64,000 nucleotides of DNA from LMUY01 sp965199105 (GCA_965199105.1 CBDAQO010000002.1:3596001-3660000), one strand, 5' to 3'; positions 1 through 9,461 are shown, counted from the first letter of the stretch. Program-made: numbers and translations. Notes: generated by a model from the letters alone, not told the origin.

Positions 1-186
1 GTGGTTGCGGCGCTCACCGGGCCGTCTTACCGCAGAATAGCCATGGCTGGAAATACTCTTGCTCTGAACGGCGCCAGCGAACCAGGTGATGGGCCGGCGC
101 GGATCGGTTGGCAACGACCCTTCGACACTAAGGACGTGACGAAAGCGAGCGTCGTTACAATCCATTTGGCAGGCTTGGCAATCGGG

Positions 187-1089
187 TTATTTGAACAGGC
201 TGAGCAAACCTTGGGGTGCTTGGTTTGCCACCGAAAGTGACTGCGTGCCCAGTTGCTGTTTGATCTGCAAGGACTGCAGCACAGCGGATTCCTTGGACAG
301 GTCGGTGTCGACGAGGGCGCCGAGGCCACCGTTGAGGCTGTCGATTTTGTCGCTGTTGAGCGTGATCTGCGCGTCGAGGTAGTTCGACTCGGCGCCGGCC
401 TGGTCGAGTTGGGTGTTGAGCGCGGTTTGCGCGGTGTTGTATGCGCCGCCCGGCACCTGCAGCGCTGCGAGTGCCGCCGTCTGCGCGGACGTGGCCGCCG
501 GCGTTGCGAACGAGTCAACACCGGCGGCGCTGCGGCTGAATGTCCCCCCGATGAGGCCGGCCAGGGTGTCCGGCAGTGAGCTCACGTCTTCCGCGCTCAA
601 CGTGGTCGACGCGCCGGCCTCGTTGCTGATCACCGCTTTGCTGGTGCCGGCCTGTGGGCCCGAGGCGGCCCCGAGCAAGGTCTGGCCATTGTAGCTCGAG
701 TCGTCCACGGCATCGGCGACGCTCGAGACGAGCGACTTGAATGAGATGATGTACTGGTCGCGCTGATCGTCCGAGATGCTCTGGTCACTGATCTTGACCA
801 GCAGCCCCTTGGCCGAGGTCACCGCGTCCGAAATGCTGGTGAGGGAGGTGAGCGCGGTGGTGACGAGGCCCTTGGCGTTGGCAAGCTGCTGGTTAACGCT
901 GGTCAGTGCGGTGACGTTGGAGCGCACCTGCTGAGCCACGGCGAAGATGCCGCCATTGTCCGTCGCGTCCGCCACCGAATAGCCGGTTGAAATCTGCTTC
1001 TCGGTGGCTTGCAGTGCGGACGACGTGCCGTTCAGCGTCTGGAGCGCAATGTTGCTACCAGCATTGGTGTTCAAGGAACCGATTGACAT
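187..1089 (-). CDS. fliC: Flagellin, filament subunit
   Basis: A 300-residue flagellin that is exported and polymerised into the flagellar filament. The N-terminus (MSIGSLNTNAGSNIALQTL) and the C-terminus (segment LQIKQQLGTQSLSVANQAPQ) match the two conserved helical D0/D1 ends of flagellins. The middle is short, so the hypervariable surface domain is small, as is common in alphaproteobacteria. ATG at 1089 is preceded by a modest AGG ribosome site. It is transcribed alone, towards the left edge. A CtrA-like motif lies 66-80 bases upstream. No second flagellin gene is visible in the window. The family assignment is secure; the choice of symbol is conventional. Confidence 0.93.
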   Translation of the reverse strand: MSIGSLNTNAGSNIALQTLNGTSSALQATEKQISTGYSVADATDNGGIFAVAQQVRSNVTALTSVNQQLANAKGLVTTALTSLTSISDAVTSAKGLLVKISDQSISDDQRDQYIISFKSLVSSVADAVDDSSYNGQTLLGAASGPQAGTSKAVISNEAGASTTLSAEDVSSLPDTLAGLIGGTFSRSAAGVDSFATPAATSAQTAALAALQVPGGAYNTAQTALNTQLDQAGAESNYLDAQITLNSDKIDSLNGGLGALVDTDLSKESAVLQSLQIKQQLGTQSLSVANQAPQGLLSLFK

Positions 1090-1154
1090 GGTGTTTTACC
1101 TGTCCGCCAATATGCCCGCGATCTTGCGGTGACCATGATGGTGCCAGGGAAAGG

Positions 1155-1169
1155 TTAAGCCTGCGTTAA
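1155..1169 (-). promoter_or_regulatory. CtrA-like binding site upstream of flagellin
   Basis: Read on the minus strand this is TTAACGCAGGCTTAAC, an exact fit to the alphaproteobacterial CtrA full site TTAA-N7-TTAA, and the following C also agrees. It lies in the 96-base gap between the flagellin start and the convergent end of the flavin reductase gene. CtrA controls flagellar genes in many alphaproteobacteria. The motif is seen directly; binding is inferred. Confidence 0.5.
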
Positions 1170-1185
1170 GGCGCTCGCAGCCCGG

Positions 1186-1677
1186 CTAAATACTGCCGTA
1201 GCTGCCCGATTTATACACCAGGTTGCGCGTCTCCTCCGACATCGCGGCCACGATGGCGCCGATGAAGATGGTATGGGTGCCCGCCTGCAGGGTTTGCACC
1301 ACGACGCAATCGAACGCCGCCGCGGCACCCCGCAGCAACGGAATACCGGAATCCAGGACCATCCAGTCACCCGCCTCGAACCGGTTGTCCAAGGAGGCGG
1401 AGAAGGCGTCCGCTACGCCCTGTTGCTCGTGCGCGAGGAAGCTCACGCCAAACCGGCCGGACGCGGCGATGAGCGGTTGCGCGCTGGCCGACCGGTTGAC
1501 GCAGACCAGAAGTTGCGGCGGGTCGGCCGAAACCGAGCAAACGGCCGTCGCGGTCAGGCCGCCCCGCAGGTCTTCGTGCAGTGTGGTGATGATGCTGACC
1601 GCTCCCGGAACCTGGCGCATGCAATTGCGGAACGTCTCGCGACTGATCAGCTTTTCCGGAAAAACGACGTCCGTCAT
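1186..1677 (-). CDS. Flavin reductase domain protein (FMN-binding)
   Basis: A 163-residue protein of the flavin reductase-like family. Such proteins bind FMN/FAD and use NAD(P)H to supply reduced flavin to a partner monooxygenase. The N-terminal run FRNCMRQVPGAVSIITT followed by GLTATAVCSVSADPPQLLVCVN is the typical flavin-binding core, and the length is normal. I start at ATG 1677 rather than an in-frame ATG 87 bases upstream, because the family similarity begins here and an AGG-rich ribosome site precedes it. No monooxygenase partner lies next to it, so the substrate system is unknown. It is transcribed towards the flagellin gene and divergently from the helicase. Confidence 0.85.
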   Translation of the reverse strand: MTDVVFPEKLISRETFRNCMRQVPGAVSIITTLHEDLRGGLTATAVCSVSADPPQLLVCVNRSASAQPLIAASGRFGVSFLAHEQQGVADAFSASLDNRFEAGDWMVLDSGIPLLRGAAAAFDCVVVQTLQAGTHTIFIGAIVAAMSEETRNLVYKSGSYGSI

Positions 1678-1859
1678 GGAGTTACCTGCCTCTTCATAGA
1701 CTGTGCCAGCGCTCGCAACCTGGCAATGCACACGTACGTACACTGGCGATCCGAGCGCCATCAATAGCTTGCCAGAAAGGATGCCTCGCCGGGCAGCGAT
1801 GCGCTATAGTGCTGCGCCGCAGTGCAAACTGCGCGATGCAGACTTTGGGATAGCTGTGT

Positions 1860-4800
1860 ATGCCGACGCCATTCTCCGTCGATGACCTCCGTGCTCTGTT
1901 CGAGCCCAAGACCCTCACTCGGGGCCGCAGCCTGGTGCTGCTGGGCGCGGTGGAGGTTGCCTTGGCCGGGGAGGCGGTGACCGCGGCCGTGGCCGATGGC
2001 GGCACCCGGCGGACGGCGACGCTGACCCCGATGGCGCGCGGCCGCCGGGTCGGGTTCGGCACGCGTTGCAGTTGCCGGCAGCCGGCCTGCGCCCACCTGG
2101 CCGCCACTGGCCTTGCGGCGCTCGACCGGTTCCCCAGCCTGCGCCGCGTGGACGCCATGGAGACGCTGGATCGGCCAGCCGCAGCGCCGCCGGCCCGGCG
2201 GTTGGTGTTCGAACTCGCCGCCGCCAGCCCACCGGCAGCCTGCACCGTGCGCGCCTTGCTGGTTGAAGAGGTGAGCGGACGGATTGAAGGTGCCGCGCCG
2301 GAGCGCATCCTGGCCGACCCGGCAGCCAGTGCCGACGCCAAGGCCGTCGCCAACGCCCTAAGCGGGGCCGTGACCACGGTCGGGCCGGATCGGCTGGGCG
2401 AAGTGGTCGGGCTGTTGCTGCAATCGCGGCAGGCGCGCTGGGCGGCCAATGGGCGGGCGCTGTTGCCTGGCCCGCCGCGCTCGTTCGACGCCGGGTCGCC
2501 GCCCCCGCTGCCCGCCCGCTCGGCCGTGCTGATGGGCGAGGACGGCAACTGGTACGTCGACGCGGCGACCGGAGCAACGGGGCAGGCCCGCTTCCGCGCC
2601 GCCGCCGCGCCCGCCGCCAAGCCGGCACGCGGACGCAAGCGCGCGCCGATCCCGCTGCCCGCGCTCGAGAGCGACCGCGTGATCGTCGAGCGGACCGCCA
2701 CCCCGGTGCTGCGGCTGCGCAAGCGGCACGGGCCGGACGAGTTCGGCCGCCAGACCCTGCTCGACACCCTGGCGCTGGACTTTGACTACGCCGGCGAGAA
2801 CGGAGGCAGCGGGATCGCCGAGGCCGACGACGAGCGCCAGTTCGTGCCGGTGTCCGGTCCGCGCGGCCAGGAGTTCGTCCGGCGTGACCCGGCGGCGGAG
2901 ACGGCGGCGGCGACCTCGCTGGCGGAAATCGGCTTTGTGCAGCTTCGCGTGGCCGATGGCAGCACGGGCAAGGGCCGCCGCGTGCATGTGCTGCGCGGGG
3001 CCGACGCGGCGGAACAGTGGCACCGCTTCCTGACCGATAAGCTGCCCGATCTGCAGGAAGCCGGCTGGCGTTGCGTGGTGGAGCCGGGCTTCGGTCCGCG
3101 CGTGGCCAAGTCGGTCGGCATGTTGGACGCGCGGGTGAGCGACGCCGAGCGGGGCAGCTTCTCGCTGGATTTGGGCATCGAGGTGGATGGCGCCCGGGTG
3201 CCGCTGCTGCCGATCCTGGTGCGGCTGATGGAGCGTGGGCCGGACGCTCTGCGCACGGTGAAGGACGAGTTGGTGACCAGCCTGGACGATGGCCGCGTGG
3301 TTCGGCTGCCGGCCGAGCGGGTGCGGCGGATCATGGCGGTGATGGGTGACCTGATCGAGGCCGCGGCCGACCGCAGCGAGTCCGCGTTGGTCCTGCCGCA
3401 AGGCGAGGCGGCGGCCGTGCTTGATCTTGAGGAGTTGTTAACCACGCGCTGGCAAGATGCAGTCGACGTTGCGGCGACGGTGGAGCGCTTTCGGGAGTTG
3501 CCGCCGATCGAGGACGTGCCGCTGCCGGCTGGCTTCACCGCAACATTGCGGCCGTATCAGCAGCACGGCCTGAATTGGCTGCAGCATTTGCGTGCGCATG
3601 ATCTGGGGGGGTTCCTGGCCGATGAGATGGGCCTCGGCAAGACAGCGCAGACCATCGCGCACATTGCCGCCGAGCACGCTGCCGGCCGGCTAGACCGGCC
3701 AGTGCTGGTGGTGGTGCCGACCAGCCTGGTGGCGAACTGGCAGGCCGAGCTGGCCAGGTTTGCGCCCCATCTCGAGGTGGCGGTGTTGCACGGCCAGGGG
3801 CGGGAAGCCACGCGCGGCCGGCTGGACGGCGTGTCGGTCGTGCTGACCACCTACGCCGTGCTGGCCCGTGATGCGGAGGCGATGCGAGAAATCCCGTGGC
3901 ACATCATCGTGCTGGACGAGGCGCAGGCGATCAAGAGCCCCGAGGCGAAGGCGACGCGGGCGGTCTGCCAGCTCGAGGCGCGGCACCGTATCTGCCTGTC
4001 GGGCACACCGATCGAGAACAACCTGGACGAGCTCTGGTCGCAATTCGCCTTCCTGCAGCCGGGCTTGCTGGGGGATCGGCGCTCGTTCGGCAAACGCTTT
4101 CGCTCGCCCATCGAAAAGGAGGGCGACCCGGTGCGGCGGGGCCAGCTTTCGCGCCGCATCCGGCCGTTCATCCTGCGCCGGACCAAAGCCGAAGTGGCGG
4201 CCGACCTGCCACCGAAAGAGACCATCCTGCGGCACATCACGTTCGGGCCTGAGCAACGCGAACTCTACGACACGATCCGCGCCACGCTGCACGACAGCGT
4301 CCGCGACCAATTGGCCGAGCTGGGGCCGGGCCAGGGTCGCTTCGTGGTGCTGAACGCATTGCTGAAACTGCGGCAGGCGTGCTGCGACCCGCGGCTGGTG
4401 AAATTGGCGTCGGGGATGAGCGAGGCGCCGTCGGCCAAGCTCGAGACGCTGATGGAGATGATCGAGGGCATGCTGCCGGAGGGCCGCCGCATCCTGATCT
4501 TCAGCCAATTCACCTCGATGCTGGACCTGATCAAGCCACGGCTGAACGCGGCGCGGGTGCCGTTCGTGGAGCTGCGCGGGGACACGCGGGACCGGGCAGA
4601 ACCGGTGCGAGCATTCCAGGCCGGCGAGGTGCCGTTGTTCCTGATCAGCCTCAAGGCCGGCGGCCGCGGGCTCAACCTTACCGCAGCGGACACGGTCATC
4701 CACTACGACCCGTGGTGGAACCCGGCGGTGGAGGACCAGGCGTCGGACCGGGCGCACCGGATCGGCCAGACCAAGTCTGTGTTCGTCTACAAGCTGGTCG

Positions 4801-4955
4801 CCGCCGACACGGTCGAGGAGCGCATCATCAAATTGCAGGAGCGCAAGGCGGAACTTGCCGGGATTGCGCTGGATGCGGAAGTGGAGGCCACCGGGCTCGA
4901 TGCGGAAGATTTGGAGTTCCTGCTCGCCTCGGAGACGCAACGCCGGGCCGCGTGA
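1860..4955 (+). CDS. SNF2-family DEAD/DEAH helicase with SWIM zinc finger
   Basis: A 1031-residue bacterial SNF2/RapA-like ATPase, predicted to translocate on DNA and remodel protein-DNA complexes. An N-terminal SWIM zinc finger is visible (C70, C72, C77, H79). After a long alanine- and arginine-rich middle come the SNF2 ATPase motifs: Walker A DEMGLGKT at 588-595, the DEAQ box near 686, and helicase motif VI RAHRIGQT at 964-971. The length fits the SWIM-SNF2 class found in many alphaproteobacteria. ATG 1860 is the first codon of a strongly GC-biased frame. It is monocistronic and has no restriction or defence gene beside it, so a housekeeping or repair role is more likely than a defence role. 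Confidence 0.9.
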   Translation: MPTPFSVDDLRALFEPKTLTRGRSLVLLGAVEVALAGEAVTAAVADGGTRRTATLTPMARGRRVGFGTRCSCRQPACAHLAATGLAALDRFPSLRRVDAMETLDRPAAAPPARRLVFELAAASPPAACTVRALLVEEVSGRIEGAAPERILADPAASADAKAVANALSGAVTTVGPDRLGEVVGLLLQSRQARWAANGRALLPGPPRSFDAGSPPPLPARSAVLMGEDGNWYVDAATGATGQARFRAAAAPAAKPARGRKRAPIPLPALESDRVIVERTATPVLRLRKRHGPDEFGRQTLLDTLALDFDYAGENGGSGIAEADDERQFVPVSGPRGQEFVRRDPAAETAAATSLAEIGFVQLRVADGSTGKGRRVHVLRGADAAEQWHRFLTDKLPDLQEAGWRCVVEPGFGPRVAKSVGMLDARVSDAERGSFSLDLGIEVDGARVPLLPILVRLMERGPDALRTVKDELVTSLDDGRVVRLPAERVRRIMAVMGDLIEAAADRSESALVLPQGEAAAVLDLEELLTTRWQDAVDVAATVERFRELPPIEDVPLPAGFTATLRPYQQHGLNWLQHLRAHDLGGFLADEMGLGKTAQTIAHIAAEHAAGRLDRPVLVVVPTSLVANWQAELARFAPHLEVAVLHGQGREATRGRLDGVSVVLTTYAVLARDAEAMREIPWHIIVLDEAQAIKSPEAKATRAVCQLEARHRICLSGTPIENNLDELWSQFAFLQPGLLGDRRSFGKRFRSPIEKEGDPVRRGQLSRRIRPFILRRTKAEVAADLPPKETILRHITFGPEQRELYDTIRATLHDSVRDQLAELGPGQGRFVVLNALLKLRQACCDPRLVKLASGMSEAPSAKLETLMEMIEGMLPEGRRILIFSQFTSMLDLIKPRLNAARVPFVELRGDTRDRAEPVRAFQAGEVPLFLISLKAGGRGLNLTAADTVIHYDPWWNPAVEDQASDRAHRIGQTKSVFVYKLVAADTVEERIIKLQERKAELAGIALDAEVEATGLDAEDLEFLLASETQRRAA

Positions 4956-5928
4956 CGGACGCGCTCCACGCGGCTTGACCACGGCCGATCATCTTGCAAA
5001 CCCATTGCCCACTAGCCGCAGCGGCTTGGCAAGGTCGTGTTTGCGGGCCTGCACCGAGGGTAGACGAGCCCATCTTGCCATGCCGCGACCCTCGAAGCCT
5101 GGTGAAACTCGCCGCAAGATTGACGATCCGAGCAGCTTTTGCAGCTCTCTGCCGAGCTTAAACGCAAGCGGGGGATAAATCGGGTCCGCGCGCTTGGCTG
5201 TGGCTGGTCGGCTCCCGGTGTGGCCGTGCCGGAAAATGTTGAAGGGCCCGCGGCTGCAGGCTCAGCAAGCGAATGACGTCGAGCCGACGGTTGGCACGTT
5301 GTTGGCCGTAAGGATGAGACGGCGACACAACGCCGACGGGCAGGTGACTTGAGCAGCCTGCGGACGCCCCCCGACCACGCTCTCGAAGCTCGAGCGCCTT
5401 CGGTTTGGAGCAGCTCCTTTCGCACTGGACAACGCCAGCAACTTCTGCGACGTCCCTGCCCTCGCCGCACGTCGGACACCTGTCACAGCCTCAAGCCGTT
5501 CCCCATTCGCTTCGGCCGCTCCGGCGTTCTTGGCGGTCGCTACGCGGCCATCCATCCTGCTTTCTGGATAAGCCTTGCAGCGCAGGTGCTCGACAACGCG
5601 CTGCCGACGCAGGTGCGGGAAGCCAACATGGCGTTCGCCTTTCACGCCTCTCGTCCGAGCAAGTTGTGATCGTTCGCCGACGATGGAATGGACAGGCCCG
5701 TCGAGCGATCAGTCGCACACCTCACCTCGACATTTGGACGCTCCCTACACCGGTTGGCCTTGCCACGTCAGCCTGCGACGATTGCAGCAAGACCAACAGC
5801 CACCAATCTCGCCTTTACACCTGCTCTTTGAGGCAAGTGCATGCATCAGAGCTTGGCACGCAGTCATCTCTCGTGGTCCGAGGCAAGCCTATAACGTCGT
5901 CAAGGCGTGGTGATGGTACGACAGCGGC
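4956..5928. other. Gap without a recognisable gene
   Basis: This stretch of nearly 1 kb lies between the helicase and the end of flgH. It has overlapping open frames of 60-175 codons on both strands, but none has a recognisable motif, a consistent codon bias or a clear ribosome site. It may be a decayed gene or debris. I see no RNA gene or clean terminator in it. Confidence 0.5.
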
Positions 5929-6687
5929 CTAGAACGGCAGCAATGCATCGAGAACTTGCTGGCCATATCGTGGCTGCTGCAAGTCGGTGAGCGTGCCGCG
6001 GCCACCATAAGCAATGCGGGCTTCGGCCATACGATCATGCATAACCGTGTTGTCGCTCGCAATGTCTTGCGGTCGTACCACACCGCTCACCTGAAGCTCT
6101 CGCAACTCGCTGTTCACCCTCACCTCCTGTCGTGCCTCGACCACGAGATTGCCGTTCGGAAGCACCTGAGTCACCACGCCCGCCACACGCAGCGTTACCG
6201 TCTCATCCCGTTTGATCGTGCCCGTGCCCGTGTTGGTGTTGGTGCTGTTTGTGTTCACCAGGCTACTTGGACTCAGGTTCTTGTTGATGAGCTTGGGAAG
6301 CTGCGCTTCAAGACCAAACAGGTTGGACGTGCCGGCAGTTTCGGTTCCACTCCGTGTCGCGCCGGTGGCGTTGTCCAGGACACCCTTGTCAGCGATGTTG
6401 ACCAGAACCGTCAGGATGTCACCAACCTGAGCCGCCCTTTGATCCTTGAAGAAAGCGCGGCTGCCCGATCGCCAGAGACTATTCGCCTCTGTCGGTGCAG
6501 ACTGAGGGCGCGGCATTGGCATGGTGACTGGCCGCCACTTTGGGTCTTCAGTGGGGTTTGCGGTGGGTGTCATTGTCGGCGGCCGCCCGATTTCCGAGAG
6601 CTTGGTTAGCGTGCCACATCCCGCGAGTGCAATCGTTAGCGTCGCCAACCCTGTGGCCACGACCAAACGAGCAAGCAGGCTAGTCAT
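5929..6687 (-). CDS. flgH: Flagellar L-ring protein FlgH
   Basis: A 252-residue outer-membrane lipoprotein that forms the L-ring around the flagellar rod. It has a lipoprotein signal ending LAGC, with C24 as the lipidated residue. The core NSLWRSGSRAFFKDQRAAQ followed by VGDILTVLV, and the C-terminal IASDNTVMHDRMAEARIAYG, are typical of FlgH. It is slightly longer than the usual 220-230 residues because of a proline-rich segment after the signal. The ATG overlaps the end of flgA by four bases (ATGA), so translation is probably coupled. It is the last gene of the flgF-flgG-flgA-flgH operon; flgI is not in the window. Confidence 0.96.
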   Translation of the reverse strand: MTSLLARLVVATGLATLTIALAGCGTLTKLSEIGRPPTMTPTANPTEDPKWRPVTMPMPRPQSAPTEANSLWRSGSRAFFKDQRAAQVGDILTVLVNIADKGVLDNATGATRSGTETAGTSNLFGLEAQLPKLINKNLSPSSLVNTNSTNTNTGTGTIKRDETVTLRVAGVVTQVLPNGNLVVEARQEVRVNSELRELQVSGVVRPQDIASDNTVMHDRMAEARIAYGGRGTLTDLQQPRYGQQVLDALLPF

Positions 6688-7661
6688 CGTATCGCCACCT
6701 GCACTTGCCGTTGACCTGGGATTAATGACGGTGAAGCAGACCTGCTCACCAAGCGAACCTCCCCCGTTCCAACAACCTGAGCGTCAAGCACTGCGCGAGA
6801 AGTCGTGTTCATGACTCGGATCCGGTCGCCTGCCGCTCCGGCATCCAGTGCAACACCTTGGGCCGATATCAGCAAACCAGGGTATTCCAAGTGGATTTGG
6901 ACCGCCTCACCCTTTTGAACGACCACGGGGTGTTCCAGATCGGCGAGCGAGAAGGGCACCCCCGGCGCAACCGGCCGCCGAACCGCCATGCCAACCGCCT
7001 GAACGGCGTCTCGGGCAATCTCAGTGCGTACGGCATCGGCCCGCAGGTGGCCAAGCGTGACATCGGCGCTTGCGATCACGTCGCCGGGAAGCAGACGCCG
7101 CGTCGCTACAGGCACGTCCACCATCTCCTGCACTCGCCCAGACAGTCGTGCGTGGACCGGCTGCATATCGGGTGCGGATAGCGCGAGGAGCGCGGTGAAC
7201 CGGCCGCTTGATGGGTCATAATCGAGCTGCCCGACGTCAGCCGTCACACGCTCGTCGGGCGGCAGCATAGGTGGGGCGTAGCCAGCCAAATCTAGGTCAG
7301 CACTTGCCGACACGCCCGCGCTTTGCAGTGCCGTTCGCAAGGCCGCTGTCGCCTGCTCCCTTGGAAAGGGTCGACCTGGTCGCTCGAGGACGACACGGTC
7401 ACCCGCGTTGGTGCTTCGCCAATCCACGCTGAACTGTCGCGCGATGGCGTCGAGTTGGGGCGCCTCGACAAAAATGCGACCGCCAAGCTCTGGCCCAGGC
7501 CCAATCGGACGATCATTCTTCACGCCCTCGAAGAGATCTGAAAGCCGGACGACGTCATCTCGCAGCACCGTCGCCGTTCGGAGCGTGGCCGCCTGCAGTT
7601 GCGATATCGCAGAGACACTAATGATAGCCGAAACCGCAAGGATCCTGCGCATTTCATTCAC
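6684..7661 (-). CDS. flgA: P-ring assembly chaperone FlgA
   Basis: A 325-residue periplasmic protein that helps the P-ring subunit FlgI assemble. A Sec signal peptide ends near residue 24 (AISQLQA). A C-terminal SAF-type domain starts around VPVATRRLLPGDVIASADV and ends with the family-typical segment around VMNTTSRAVLDAQVVGTGEV. Longer than enteric FlgA, it has an N-terminal extension as in other alphaproteobacteria. The start overlaps flgG and the end overlaps flgH, each by four bases. ATG 7661 is used; another in-frame ATG lies three codons later. Confidence 0.93.
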   Translation of the reverse strand: MNEMRRILAVSAIISVSAISQLQAATLRTATVLRDDVVRLSDLFEGVKNDRPIGPGPELGGRIFVEAPQLDAIARQFSVDWRSTNAGDRVVLERPGRPFPREQATAALRTALQSAGVSASADLDLAGYAPPMLPPDERVTADVGQLDYDPSSGRFTALLALSAPDMQPVHARLSGRVQEMVDVPVATRRLLPGDVIASADVTLGHLRADAVRTEIARDAVQAVGMAVRRPVAPGVPFSLADLEHPVVVQKGEAVQIHLEYPGLLISAQGVALDAGAAGDRIRVMNTTSRAVLDAQVVGTGEVRLVSRSASPSLIPGQRQVQVAIR

Positions 7662-8443
7662 CGCAGGTTAGTGAGCGTGGAAAGCATTTGGTCGGACGTC
7701 GTGATGACCTTGCTATTCATCTCGTAGGCACGCTGAGCCGTGATCAGATTGCTGATTTCCGTCACGACGTTCACGTTTGAGCCCTCGACAAAGCCTTGCA
7801 GCACAGTGCCGAAGCCGGCTGAACCGGGCGCCCCCGTCGTCGGCGTGCCGCTGGCTCCACTCTGCAAAAAGAGGTTGTCTCCCTGCGCATCCAGACCCGC
7901 CTCGTTCGGAAACACCGCCAACTGCAGCGTTCCCACGGTTTGCGGCGCAACCTGTCCGGCAACACTGGCTTGCACCTGGCCGCTGGTGCTGATCGTGATC
8001 GAGGTCGCGTTGGTTGGCACGGTAATGCCCCCGCCGACGGGATAGCCGTCCGCCGTCACGATCGTTCCGTCCGGTGAAAGTCCAAACGTCCCGTCCCGGG
8101 TATAGGCAGTGTCCCCAGATGGCAACGTGACTGGAAAATAGCCGTTACCCTGAATGGCAAGATCAAGGCTGTTAGAGGTTTGCTGCAAGGTTCCCTGCTC
8201 ATTAATGCGATAGATCGCCGCCGTTCTTACCCCCAAGCCCACTTGCGCCCCCGCCGGCACCACCGAGCCGCTGTCGGAGGTATTAGAACCCACGCGCCTT
8301 AAATTCTGGTAAATGAGGTCCTGGAACTCGGCCCGGCGACGCTTGAAGCCGGTGGTTGTCATGTTCGCCAGGTTGTTGGAAATAACGTCCACGTTGGTCT
8401 GCTGCGCCTGCATCCCGGTGCTGGCAATATCGAGCGATCGCAT
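7658..8443 (-). CDS. flgG: Flagellar distal rod protein FlgG
   Basis: A 261-residue rod protein, the standard FlgG length. The N-terminal motif NVDVISNNLANMTTTGFKR and the C-terminal segment VNVVTEISNLITAQRAYEMN are the conserved coiled-coil ends of the rod/hook family. The central DLAIQGNGYFPV is the usual FlgG core. It builds the distal rod through the periplasm. It lies 40 bases downstream of flgF and overlaps flgA by four bases. Distinguished from FlgF by length and by its C-terminus. Confidence 0.96.
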   Translation of the reverse strand: MRSLDIASTGMQAQQTNVDVISNNLANMTTTGFKRRRAEFQDLIYQNLRRVGSNTSDSGSVVPAGAQVGLGVRTAAIYRINEQGTLQQTSNSLDLAIQGNGYFPVTLPSGDTAYTRDGTFGLSPDGTIVTADGYPVGGGITVPTNATSITISTSGQVQASVAGQVAPQTVGTLQLAVFPNEAGLDAQGDNLFLQSGASGTPTTGAPGSAGFGTVLQGFVEGSNVNVVTEISNLITAQRAYEMNSKVITTSDQMLSTLTNLR

Positions 8444-8483
8444 GGTGTTGGTCGGCTCCTAGGGCTTCAAACTTAGGGGTTGA

Positions 8484-9224
8484 TCAGGCTTGGCGTTGGA
8501 CCAGCTTATCGATAGCGGTCTGTTGGCGTTGGCTTTCACCTTCGACAAACTGCGTGACGAACTGGAACTCCCGCAGTTCGTTCATCATATTCGTCGTTTC
8601 TGCAATCGGTTCGACATTGCTGTCCTCCAGCGCGCCTTGAACGACCTTGGGCTGCGCAACCGCTGCCGTTGGCGTTTGCGCGCTTAGCAGCCGGTTTCCT
8701 TCCGTCTGCATCCGGTTGAGATCAGCCGGTGCGACCACGCCAATTTTCCCCAATTGGCCGTTCTCGCTGCTCAACGTGCCATCACTCCCCACCGCCAAAT
8801 CCGTGTCGGCCGAGGTCACCCGCATCGGCTTGCCCTGCGTATCAAGCAGCGCGTCACCATCGGCGTCCGCAACAGTGCCATCTGGTTGCAGGTCGAAGCG
8901 GCCCGCCCGGGTGAGCATGGGACCGACCTTGGTTTGCACGGTGAAAAAGCCTGGCCCGGCGATGGCCAGGTCGAGCGGATTTGCTGTTTTCGATACCGCA
9001 CCATCTGCTTGTTCGCGGTAGGTAGCTCGATCTTGCGTGTAGCTAACGATTTGACCGCCATGGACTGGATTGACGCCCGACTGACGACTGAGCCAATCCG
9101 CGAATAACGTGCGCTCTGCCTTGTAACCAGGAGTGTTTGCGTTGGAGAGGTTAGAGGCCGTCACATCCATGGCGCGCTGCTGCGCCACCAGGCGGGACAA
9201 GGCAATTGTCGTCGCATTTTCCAC
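8484..9224 (-). CDS. flgF: Flagellar proximal rod protein FlgF
   Basis: A 246-residue rod protein and first gene of the minus-strand rod/L-ring operon. The N-terminus (MENATTIALSRLVAQQRAMD, then VTASNLSNANTPGYKAERT) and the C-terminus around NVEPIAETTNMMNELREFQF fit FlgF. The core DLAIAGPGFFTVQTKVGP is shared with FlgG. The upstream region is divergent from fliL and carries a CtrA-like near-match. Confidence 0.95.
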   Translation of the reverse strand: MENATTIALSRLVAQQRAMDVTASNLSNANTPGYKAERTLFADWLSRQSGVNPVHGGQIVSYTQDRATYREQADGAVSKTANPLDLAIAGPGFFTVQTKVGPMLTRAGRFDLQPDGTVADADGDALLDTQGKPMRVTSADTDLAVGSDGTLSSENGQLGKIGVVAPADLNRMQTEGNRLLSAQTPTAAVAQPKVVQGALEDSNVEPIAETTNMMNELREFQFVTQFVEGESQRQQTAIDKLVQRQA

Positions 9225-9461
9225 TTGGGCAGCCTCAGCACTGTTCGCAGCCTGTTCCGCAAATCATGTGCCATCCCGCGAGCCGCAGATTTCGGCCAAT
9301 CTCCCTTGTGGAACGAGACGATCATTCGTTGACCCGGCACTTTTTACCCGGTCGTTCTGACCGGTCGTCCAAACGATGGAGTGCCGATGGGCCAGTCAGA
9401 CGCGTTTAAGACCTGTTAACCTTTCTACCGCATGATGCTGGCTATCGACGTGAGGTAGGTC
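9225..9461. promoter_or_regulatory. Divergent flagellar control region between flgF and fliL
   Basis: These 237 bases must hold the start sites for two opposed flagellar operons. TTAA at 9406-9409 and TTAAC at 9416-9420 are separated by six bases, one short of the CtrA consensus spacing. An 8-base direct repeat CCGGTCGT occurs at 9348-9355 and 9361-9368, 13 bases apart, and could be bound by a dimeric regulator. No convincing sigma-28 or sigma-54 promoter was found by eye. A strong GAGGTAGGT ribosome site sits just before the fliL ATG. Confidence 0.45.

Noticed and set aside
1100..1150. Possible sigma-54 promoter (TGGCAC on the minus strand) before flagellin
   Set aside because: The -12 TTGC element is missing at the needed distance.
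1860..4955. SNF2 helicase as part of a DISARM-like defence island
   Set aside because: No methylase, phospholipase D or other defence gene is adjacent, and the SWIM-SNF2 form is widespread as a single gene.
3690..4982. A 430-codon minus-strand frame opposite the helicase
   Set aside because: It is a histidine/arginine-rich shadow of the SNF2 motifs on the plus strand, with no own motif or ribosome site.
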